Shown here: one piece after another, positions 58,001 to 64,000 of the stretch
How positions within the stretch are numbered: position 1 is the stretch's first letter
How the letters are laid out: each line of letters starts with the position of its first letter
Assembly: GCA_020636835.1 (NCBI GenBank)
Contig: JACJXC010000004.1
Coordinates: 310,001-374,000, forward strand
DNA: 64,000 nt
Origin: Bacteroidales bacterium
Lineage (GTDB): Bacteria; Bacteroidota; Bacteroidia; Bacteroidales; Tenuifilaceae
Direction: 5' to 3'
Notes under the pieces: model-generated
What the model was told of the DNA's origin: nothing
The model's input: only the letters and a program-made list of their open reading frames with translations
The model's database searches: none
Translations under genes and position numbers: made by a program

Positions 58001-58649
58001 GTCGATTGAGCTGCTAAACCGAGAGAAAGAGGTGGTGGGCATCTACCTCTCGGCACACCCACTGGACGATTTCAAGTTCGAAATCGAAAACCTATGCAAC
58101 ACAACCCTCGCCGATCTTAAAAACATGGAACAGTACCGCGACCGTGATGTTATTATTGGCGGAATGGTGGCCGGAACTAGAGTAGACACCACCAAAACCG
58201 GGAAGCCATACGCCCGCCTTACCCTAGAGGACTACTCCGACACCATGGACATAATGCTGTTCGGGAAGGACTTCGAATCGTTCCGAAATTTCTGCTACAC
58301 AGGCTATATGATAATGATTAAGGGTCGGGTACAACCCAAAGCATACCGACCCGAAGAGCTCGAACTCAAAATCAAAACCATCTCGATGCTCTACGAAGTC
58401 CGCGAGAAACAAATAAAAGGGATAACCATAACCCTGCCCCTAACCGAAATATCCGACGAGCTAACCAACGATTTCGTTCAACTCTCGTCGAAAGATAAGG
58501 CAAATGTGAAACTGAAGTTCAAAATTATAGACCCCGATAATAGGGTTTCGGTAGATTTATTCTCCCGATCGCACCGGATCAACATCACCAACGAACTCAT
58601 CAACTACCTAAGGGATAATGAGATGGAATTTAAATTGCAGGCCGATTAA
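55023..58649 (+). CDS. dnaE: DNA polymerase III alpha subunit
   Basis: A 1208-residue replicative polymerase. The N-terminal PHP domain has [17 protein letters not shown] and [11 protein letters not shown]. The C-family polymerase core has [51 protein letters not shown], carrying the catalytic acidic residues. A thumb and fingers region follows ([12 protein letters not shown]), then the tandem HhH region (INE..[15 protein letters not shown]) and an OB-fold near 1030-1110 ([31 protein letters not shown]). It has a helical insert at about 65-95 in the PHP domain. Length is normal. thioredoxin follows 68 nt later. Confidence 0.98.
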   Translation: [1208 protein letters not shown]

Positions 58650-58717
58650 ACAAATAGTTACATATATCGTTTTATTTTCATATTTTTAAAAACTGAAAAA
58701 ATTAATCTAGTACGAAC

Positions 58718-59035
58718 ATGGCACTACAAGTTACCGATTCAAATTTCGACGAGTTAGTTCTAAACTCGGGTAAACCAGCACTGGTTGATTTTTGGGCTGA
58801 ATGGTGCGGCCCATGCCGAATGATTGCTCCTTATGTAGAACAAATTGCAGAGGAATACAAGGACAAAGCCGTCGTGGCTAAAGTTGACGTGGACAGTTGC
58901 CCCGACATAGCAGCACGCTATGGCATCCGCAACATTCCTACTGTTCTATTCTTTAAAAATGGAGAACAGGTTGACAAGCAGGTTGGCGCTGTTCCTAAAA
59001 ATAACTTAGTAACCAAACTCGAAGCGTTACTATAA
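58718..59035 (+). CDS. trxA: Thioredoxin
   Basis: A 105-residue thioredoxin with the redox motif WCGPC (Cys30 and Cys33), the buried Asp in LVDFWAEWCGPCRM, the cis-Pro in IRNIPTVLFFKNGE and the C-terminal helix. It is a general cytosolic dithiol reductant. There is no signal peptide. It has its own terminator and is probably monocistronic. Confidence 0.98.
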   Translation: MALQVTDSNFDELVLNSGKPALVDFWAEWCGPCRMIAPYVEQIAEEYKDKAVVAKVDVDSCPDIAARYGIRNIPTVLFFKNGEQVDKQVGAVPKNNLVTKLEALL

Positions 59036-59059
59036 ACGCCATAATTGCTACAATCTTAG

Positions 59060-59084
59060 GGTCGGGAAAATAACCCGACCTTTT
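59060..59084 (+). terminator. Terminator after trxA
   Basis: A perfect 7-bp GC-rich stem, GGTCGGG (59060-59066) and CCCGACC (59074-59080), followed by TTTT. Confidence 0.8.
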
Positions 59085-59167
59085 ATTTTCGATACTCCAT
59101 AAAGGCTAAAACCTCAATACGGAGTTTGCTTTTCACAAAACTACTAAACTAAAAACACTCATTGCAC

Positions 59168-59743
59168 ATGAAAGTTTGTGTTTACTGCGCATCGAGCAAT
59201 AAGGTTGACGAAAAATACTTTGAAGCCACCCGAACCTTAGCGCAAAACTTGGCTCAAGATGGAATATCGGTTGTGTACGGCGGCGGATCCAACGGGCTAA
59301 TGGGCTGCATAGCAAACACTACGCTACAGCATGGCGGAAAGGTAATTGGCATACTCCCCCGATTCATGGATAAGGTAGAATGGGGCCACAAGGGGCTTAC
59401 CCAGCTTGTGCTCGTAAACGATATGCACGAACGCAAAAAGCTTTTAATCGAAGGGGTTGATGCAGTTATTGCACTCCCCGGTGGATGCGGAACGCTGGAA
59501 GAGCTAATGGAAGTAATTACGCTAAAACGGCTCGGGAAATTTACAAAACCAATCATAATACTCAACACCGATGGGTTTTACGATCACCTAAAAGCGCTCC
59601 TCGATAAAATGGTGGAAGAACGGTTTATGCGTACCGAACACGTTGACATCTGGACTTTTGTTGACAAACCCGAGGACATTATCCCCGCAATACACAACGC
59701 TCCTACGTGGAATAGCGATGCAATAAACTTTGCCGCGGTATAA
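59168..59743 (+). CDS. LOG family protein (nucleotide N-riboside phosphoribohydrolase-like)
   Basis: A 191-residue Rossmann-fold protein of the LOG family (once annotated as lysine decarboxylase). It has CVYCASSN at the N-terminus, GISVVYGGGSNGLMG, MHERKKLLIEGVDAVIALPGGCGTLEELMEV with the PGGxGTxxE motif and the catalytic Arg/Glu region. Family members cleave the glycosidic bond of nucleoside 5'-monophosphates, releasing a base; in plants that yields active cytokinin. The frame opens at TTG 59162, but ATG 59168 is the more likely start. A palindromic repeat follows its stop. Confidence 0.9.
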   Translation: MKVCVYCASSNKVDEKYFEATRTLAQNLAQDGISVVYGGGSNGLMGCIANTTLQHGGKVIGILPRFMDKVEWGHKGLTQLVLVNDMHERKKLLIEGVDAVIALPGGCGTLEELMEVITLKRLGKFTKPIIILNTDGFYDHLKALLDKMVEERFMRTEHVDIWTFVDKPEDIIPAIHNAPTWNSDAINFAAV

Positions 59744-59748
59744 ATAGG

Positions 59749-59778
59749 GCCCTGGCAGGGTTTGAAACCTATCAGGGC
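59749..59778. repeat. Imperfect REP-like palindrome
   Basis: GCCCTGGCAGGGTTT (59749-59763), a spacer G and AAACCTATCAGGGC (59765-59778) form an imperfect stem with a bulge. It sits between convergent genes, and its core resembles the palindrome at 62327-62359, so the two may be copies of one intergenic repeat family. Confidence 0.55.
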
Positions 59779-59788
59779 TCAGTTTGAA

Positions 59789-60877
59789 TTAAATACTTTC
59801 TTCGTTCCTATAAACAAACAGTTTACTATCGCCTATTTCGTCGAATGTGGAGTAAGCTCCTTTAAAAAGTGGGGCTTTAACACCATCGCCAAAGAATTTG
59901 CTACCCACAAATACACGAGCCTCGTCCCACAAATTCTTCTGAATAAAACTACCCAGAATTGTTGCTCCGCCCTCAATTATTACCGATACTATATCCCGAA
60001 TGGCAAGTTCCTTGAGGATTTGCGCCTCAATACCCTTCACAAAGTCAATAGTAATCATCTCGAGGTTTGCTATACCAGCAAACTCCGACTTCCGGGCAAG
60101 CGAACTACTATTATTCCCGACAAAAAGCAGGGTTGGCTGCGATCCATCAAAAATATGCGAATCGGTGGATAACCTCAACTTCCGATCCACCACAACCCTT
60201 ACAGGGCTACGACCGCACCAATTACGAACATTTAGGCGTGGGTTATCGCGTTCCACAGTGTTAGTCCCCACAAGCACGGCCTGTTCCTCGCTTCGCCAGC
60301 GGTGCACGAGTGTGCGGGCATGCTCATTGGTAATCCACAAGGGTTCAACGGGATCGGTGGGTTGCCGAACCGCATCGATGAACCCATCGATGGTTTGAGC
60401 CCATTTCAGGATCACATACGGCCTTTTCTTGGTATGGTAAGTAATAAACCTTCGGTTCAACTCCTTGGCCTCATCCTCCAACACTCCAACGGTTACATTG
60501 CACCCATTTTGCCGAAGAATTTCGATCCCCCTACCACTCACCTTTGGATTAGGATCGGTTGTTGCCACAACCACATTGGGAATACCCTGCTCAATAATCC
60601 GATCGGTGCATGGAGGCGTTTTACCGTAATGCGAGCATGGCTCCAACGAAACATAGATGGTGGAATCCTTAAGTAACGCTTTATCCTTTACCGAGTTTAT
60701 GGCATTCACTTCGGCATGCGCCTCACCGTAATGCGCATGGTAACCCTCCCCAATAATCTGATTATTCCGCACAATTACAGCCCCTACCATAGGGTTTGGA
60801 GCCACATTGCCCATACCATTAAGCGCCAACTCGAGGCAACGCTGCATATACATCCTGTGTATCTCTGAATTATCCAT
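59789..60877 (-). CDS. ribD: Bifunctional riboflavin biosynthesis deaminase/reductase RibD
   Basis: A 362-residue enzyme with an N-terminal deaminase domain (about 1-145) and a C-terminal reductase domain (about 150-362). The zinc site is HAEVNAI, with PCSHYGKTPPCTDRII carrying the two Cys. The deaminase opening is VAPNPMVGAVIV, and the reductase starts RPYVILKWAQTIDGFI. It converts the pyrimidine product of GTP cyclohydrolase II in two steps of riboflavin synthesis. The frame extends to 60913; ATG 60877 fits the family. No riboswitch is seen upstream. It is divergent from prmC, only 42 nt away. Confidence 0.97.
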   Translation of the reverse strand: MDNSEIHRMYMQRCLELALNGMGNVAPNPMVGAVIVRNNQIIGEGYHAHYGEAHAEVNAINSVKDKALLKDSTIYVSLEPCSHYGKTPPCTDRIIEQGIPNVVVATTDPNPKVSGRGIEILRQNGCNVTVGVLEDEAKELNRRFITYHTKKRPYVILKWAQTIDGFIDAVRQPTDPVEPLWITNEHARTLVHRWRSEEQAVLVGTNTVERDNPRLNVRNWCGRSPVRVVVDRKLRLSTDSHIFDGSQPTLLFVGNNSSSLARKSEFAGIANLEMITIDFVKGIEAQILKELAIRDIVSVIIEGGATILGSFIQKNLWDEARVFVGSKFFGDGVKAPLFKGAYSTFDEIGDSKLFVYRNEESI

Positions 60878-60885
60878 AAAATCCG

Positions 60886-60893
60886 TAAATTTG
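60886..60893 (+). promoter_or_regulatory. -7 box of prmC
   Basis: TAAATTTG matches TAnnTTTG and lies 26 nt before the prmC ATG, in the 42-nt divergent gap with ribD. Confidence 0.4.
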
Positions 60894-60919
60894 TTACCTA
60901 TACAAAAATACACTTTTTA

Positions 60920-61774
60920 ATGAACCATTACACCCTAAGGCAGCTGTTTGATTACATTGGCACACAATTAACCGAGCTATACCCCAAAACTGAGGTACAG
61001 GCCATCAGGAAATTACTATTCGAAAAAATTACAATGATGCCTGAGTACAAAGTGCATTTAAACCCTAACGATTCAATAAACAGCAACATTACAAACAGGA
61101 TACTAAAGATTCTCGATGAACTAAAAAATGGAAACCCGGTTCAGTACGTTTTAGGCGAAGCCGATTTTATGGATATGGTTTTCGAAGTTAACTCCAATGT
61201 GCTAATTCCACGCCCCGAAACGGAGGAGCTAGTTCACTGGATAATCAGCAATAACAAAGGGAATTCACCCAAGATATTGGATATAGGCACAGGCTCGGGT
61301 TGCATCGCCATTGCGCTGGCCAAATATCTTACAAACACCCAAGTTTCGGCTCTAGATATTTCGGGCAATGCGCTTAGCGTTGCCAAACGAAACGCTTCAA
61401 AGAATCAGGTTAATATTGATTTTATTGAGGATGACATTTTGAAAATTTCGGAACTTGAGCGATCCCCCTTCGACATTATTGTGAGCAACCCACCCTACAT
61501 TAGGGAGCAGGAAAAGCAACTGATGAACCGGAATGTAACCGATTTCGAACCGCACCTCGCCCTATTTGTCAGCAATGCAGATCCGCTGCTATTCTACCGA
61601 ACAATTGCCCAAAAATCGAAACATTGGCTTAAGCCCAACGGCCACCTCTACTTCGAGATAAACGAGGCTTTTGGTAAGGAAACAATGGAAATGCTGATTG
61701 ATATTGGCTTTAAAGATGTAGAAATTCGAAAGGATATCAACGGGAAGGACAGAATGGCCTTTGGCAAAATTTAA
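60920..61774 (+). CDS. prmC: Peptide chain release factor N5-glutamine methyltransferase
   Basis: A 284-residue SAM-dependent methyltransferase that methylates the Gln of the GGQ motif of release factors. The N-terminal helical domain (about 1-85) is followed by the Rossmann domain with NVLIPRPETEELVHW, LDIGTGSGCIAIAL for SAM binding and the catalytic IVSNPPYI. Length is typical. recX follows after 34 nt on the same strand and may share the transcript. Confidence 0.97.
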   Translation: MNHYTLRQLFDYIGTQLTELYPKTEVQAIRKLLFEKITMMPEYKVHLNPNDSINSNITNRILKILDELKNGNPVQYVLGEADFMDMVFEVNSNVLIPRPETEELVHWIISNNKGNSPKILDIGTGSGCIAIALAKYLTNTQVSALDISGNALSVAKRNASKNQVNIDFIEDDILKISELERSPFDIIVSNPPYIREQEKQLMNRNVTDFEPHLALFVSNADPLLFYRTIAQKSKHWLKPNGHLYFEINEAFGKETMEMLIDIGFKDVEIRKDINGKDRMAFGKI

Positions 61775-61808
61775 CTAGATTGATAACCCACAATAGAAAA
61801 GGTATAGT

Positions 61809-62291
61809 TTGAATCCCAGAGAACAACATATCGATAAAGAAAAGGCGCTAATGCGCCTGCAGTTCCTTTGCGCCCGCAGCGAAAAATGCACTGGCGATTT
61901 AAGGCAGAAAATGATTCTGTGGAAAATGAAACCCGAAGATATTGCCTGGGTAATCAACAGCCTCACATCGGATAAGTTTGTTGACGACACAAGGTATGCC
62001 GCAATATACGTCCGCGATAAAAGCAGAATTAGCAAATGGGGCAGAGTTAAAATAGCCACAGCCCTTCGGGCAAAAGGAATTGCAGCCGATATAATTAACG
62101 AAGCCCTAACCCAAATAGACCCAAGCACCGACAGAGCGCAACTACTCGAGCAAATAACCCGGAAAACCAAGCAAACCAAATCGAAATCGGTTTATGATTT
62201 AAAGAATAAGTTGATCCGCTTTGGCGTGTCGCGCGGGTTTGATATGGGCTTGGTGATTGATGTGGTGAATGGGGTTGTGAAAGGGGAATAA
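61809..62291 (+). CDS. recX: RecA regulator RecX
   Basis: A 160-residue three-helix-repeat protein that inhibits RecA filaments. It shows EKALMRLQFLCARSEKCTGDLRQKMILWKM, FVDDTRYAAIYVRDKSRISKWGRVKIATALRAKGI and a C-terminal repeat ending YDLKNKLIRFGVSRGFDMGLV. The full family N-terminus needs the TTG start at 61809; ATG at 61851 would drop 14 residues. It follows prmC. Confidence 0.92.
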   Translation: MNPREQHIDKEKALMRLQFLCARSEKCTGDLRQKMILWKMKPEDIAWVINSLTSDKFVDDTRYAAIYVRDKSRISKWGRVKIATALRAKGIAADIINEALTQIDPSTDRAQLLEQITRKTKQTKSKSVYDLKNKLIRFGVSRGFDMGLVIDVVNGVVKGE

Positions 62292-62326
62292 ACACATCTC
62301 AATAAAATTACGGTGTTTCGAATACC

Positions 62327-62359
62327 AACCCCGACAGGGTTCAGAACCCTGTCGGGGTT
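62327..62359. repeat. Perfect 15-bp palindrome, REP-like or terminator
   Basis: AACCCCGACAGGGTT (62327-62341) and AACCCTGTCGGGGTT (62345-62359) with a 3-nt loop. There is no T run after it. It may serve as the terminator of recX, but its core CAGGGTT...AACCCTG is shared with the element at 59749-59778, which fits an intergenic repeat family. Confidence 0.7.
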
Positions 62360-62465
62360 ACTCTTATTCATCTCCCCAGTCCGTAAAACGTCCGTTTTAA
62401 TTGAATTTTAAGAGGTTATGCTTTTTATTTAAAATAAAATCGTTTAATTTTAGAGTGGCAAAAAC

Positions 62466-62537
62466 AAAAAGGCGACTTGCGCCGCCTTAAATGTTTTCAC
62501 AACGGAATAATCCTTATTGTGAATTGCTTCAGATTGT
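62466..62537 (-). ncRNA. tracrRNA of a type II-C CRISPR-Cas system
   Basis: Read on the minus strand, the RNA begins near 62537 with the anti-repeat ACAATCTGAAGCAATTCACA. This is complementary to the start of typical Bacteroidetes II-C repeats (GTTGTGAATTGCTTTCA). A nexus-like hairpin follows (CACAA, inner GGA-TTAT-TCC, TTGTG), then the linker AAAACATTTA and a terminator hairpin AAGGCGGC-GCAA-GTCGCCTT with a TTTTT tail at 62470-62466. All the parts expected of a functional tracrRNA are present. It is divergent from cas9, 40 nt from its ATG. Its crRNA partner array is not in the window. Confidence 0.88.
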
Positions 62538-62541
62538 AAAA

Positions 62542-62571
62542 CAAATATACTGATAATACTTTAAAGTCAAA
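62542..62571 (-). promoter_or_regulatory. Promoter of the tracrRNA
   Basis: On the minus strand, TTTG (62571-62568), an 18-nt spacer and TATATTTG (62549-62542) match the Bacteroidetes consensus. The predicted start, about 5 nt after the -7 box, coincides with the first base of the anti-repeat. Confidence 0.75.
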
Positions 62572-62576
62572 ATACT

Positions 62577-64000
62577 ATGAAAAAAATTTTAGGACTGGAT
62601 TTGGGTTCTGCTTCAATAGGTTGGGCATTGATAAGTGAAAAGGAAGCTAATGGGGATATAAGCCGAGAAATACTGGGATTAGGGAGTAGAATTATCCCAT
62701 ACGAAGGAACTGAAGGTAAGGATTTTGAAAAAGGAACGGGAGAAAGTAGAAACTCTATCCGAACTCAAATGCGAACAATTCAAGGCTACGACAGATATCA
62801 ACTCCGTGAAAATATTTAACACAGAGTTACATAAGCATAATATACTCCTTCCGATGAACAAAAGACTTTAAAATGCAACTTTGGGGTTGCGGAATAAAAC
62901 CTGTGAAAAGTTACTCTTTCAGAACCAGGAAGAATTTTGGTATGGTTAAACCAGAAACTGAGGTTACAAAAAGCAGGAAGTGACTCGAATCTTGATAAAG
63001 GATACTGAATATGTGGCAAAGTTCAAAGCCAGACATCAACTAATCAAAGAACAAAACCTTACTATTGGGTCAACTTTTATCAGCAATTAAAAGGCCAGCC
63101 AGATCCTATGAAGTTAAAGAGAATATTTTTTCCTCGCAGAAGCATATATCGAAAGTTTGATTGTATTTGCAATGGTAAAAAAAACATTATCCCGACATAC
63201 TTAAAGAAGGTTAATTTCAAAATCCAGAGGCGGGAAATAATTTATTATCAAAAGACCCATACAAAATCACAGAAGGACTTGTTTCGGTATGTGAATTTGA
63301 AGGTTTAACGAAAAGCTTAGATGGCAGAGAATACTTTGTTGGGCCCAAGGTTTATCAAAAGTTCCCCAATATTTCAGTATGCAAAAACTGGGAGAGCATC
63401 AACAGCATAAGAATGAAAATAAGCAAGGAAATGAAATCGGAATAACCTTGAGCAAAAACAGGCATTGTTCAGATATTTAGATAATAATGAAGGCTCACAC
63501 CCACGGATATTCAAAAAATCTAGGTTTAAAAGAAGATGAATGTTTTTCAATAAACAATTAACTAAAAGAATAAAAGGTAATACAACAAAGTATGCCATAA
63601 TAGAATTGTTTTTGATGATGTTAGCAAGTATGCCATTTAATAAAGTTCGCTGTAAAAGCATAATTTAAACAGCAATCAGACATACCTATATAAAAATCTG
63701 ATGGTGAAGTATTGGGTGAGAAAACCTTAAAATATGTTGACCAGATATCGAGAATGAACCATTGTATCAGTTGTAGCGCCACAATATACTCAATTCGGAT
63801 CAGGATGAATGCAGTAAGAAGTCTTGCAACAAAAGTTTAATATTGAAAAGAGATTGCCGAAAAATTGGCAAATATTCCAGTTTACAAAACAGGGTTTTAG
63901 CAATAAATCAGCCAAAACTGATGAAAATATTGCCATATACCTAATTGAGGGCGATGGTATAGCGAAGCAATGTGCTATGCTAGTTATAATCACTCAAACT
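62577..64000 (+). pseudogene. cas9: Type II-C cas9, fragmented by many small indels, runs off the right edge
   Basis: The first 80 codons are intact and give the Cas9 N-terminus: ILGLDLGSASIGWALI is the RuvC-I motif with Asp8, then KDFEKGTGESRNSIRTQMRT and GYDRYQL, the start of the arginine-rich bridge helix. From about 62800 the protein continues in shifting frames, as recognisable Cas9 REC-lobe segments in order: LRNKTCEKLL, NQKLRLQKAGSDSNLDKG, EYVAKFKARHQLIKEQNLTI, YYQKTHTKSQK, LVSVCEFEGLTKSLDGREYF and VCKNWESINSIRMKI, LTKRIKGNTTKYAII, and GFSNKSAKTDENIAIYLIEG. The segments stay close to the family while frames change every 30-170 nt. HNH and RuvC-III lie beyond the edge. Either a recent pseudogene or a poor-quality consensus. 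Confidence 0.85.

Noticed and set aside
63374..63661. Minus-strand 95-codon open frame inside the cas9 remnant
   Set aside because: The plus strand here encodes ordered Cas9 segments; the antisense frame is a by-product.
62292..64000. CRISPR array next to tracrRNA and cas9
   Set aside because: No direct repeats of 36-48 nt occur. The only repeat-like sequence is the tracrRNA anti-repeat. An array would lie beyond the right edge.
1..64000. Insertion sequences, prophage or integrase genes
   Set aside because: I looked on both strands and found no transposase, integrase or phage structural gene that I could support; the remnant at 15752-15880 cannot be assigned to one.

Overview
The window comes from the chromosome of a Bacteroidota (Bacteroidetes) bacterium, most likely Bacteroidales or a close relative. 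Signs of this are the Bacteroidetes-type promoters (TTTG or TTG, about 18-21 nt, then TAnnTTTG), the near absence of Shine-Dalgarno sequences, families typical of the phylum (DUF5686 with a carboxypeptidase-regulatory domain, DUF3078, a type IX secretion C-terminal sorting domain, propeller/Y_Y_Y sensors), a 450-residue trigger factor next to clpP and clpX, and a Bacteroidetes-style type II-C cas9 locus. Almost everything is chromosomal core. I see no insertion sequence, phage or plasmid gene that I can name.

Layout. 1-2.3 kb (minus): methionine salvage mtnA (cut by the left edge), a tandem CAP-domain secreted protein and an ArsC/Spx-like protein. 2.4-6.7 kb (plus): a tight operon of two SGNH hydrolase-fold proteins and an MBOAT acyltransferase, a probable glycan O-acetylation module. 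6.8-13.2 kb (plus): BFN nuclease-like protein, chemoreceptor, esterase, DUF3078 outer-membrane protein, mscL and a DUF4139/MuiA-like protein carrying an inserted carboxypeptidase-regulatory domain. 13.3-22.5 kb (minus): membrane pyrophosphatase, comM, then an operon of OmpA/PD40 protein, unknown secreted protein and metallo-hydrolase. 22.7-30.7 kb (plus): a three-gene operon of TPR-CHAT protease-like protein, small secreted protein and a propeller/SpoIIE phosphatase sensor. 30.8-35.7 kb (plus): a small WYL-like protein, crcB and its DUF190 partner, tig, clpP and clpX. 35.7-38.1 kb (minus): folA, thyA and a Gate-domain transporter. 38.4-44 kb: MATE exporter, S9 peptidase, and a soluble NTF2-like histidine kinase. 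44-48.5 kb (minus): tRNA-Leu(UAG), lptB, a twice-frameshifted DUF5686 gene and kdsD. 48.7-53.8 kb (plus): recQ, an ABC exporter pair and a T9SS-sorted protein. 53.9-62.3 kb: ribB with an FMN riboswitch, dnaE, trxA, a LOG protein, ribD, prmC and recX.

The most interesting part is the right end. From 62,577 to the edge lies a type II-C cas9 whose N-terminal 80 codons, with the RuvC-I motif, are intact. After that it is broken by many small indels, yet the Cas9 protein can be followed through all three frames. Just upstream, on the opposite strand, is a tracrRNA that looks fully intact: promoter, anti-repeat, nexus-like hairpin and terminator. No CRISPR array is visible here. The same kind of homopolymer contraction occurs twice in the DUF5686 gene, so low-quality long-read consensus must be weighed against true decay.
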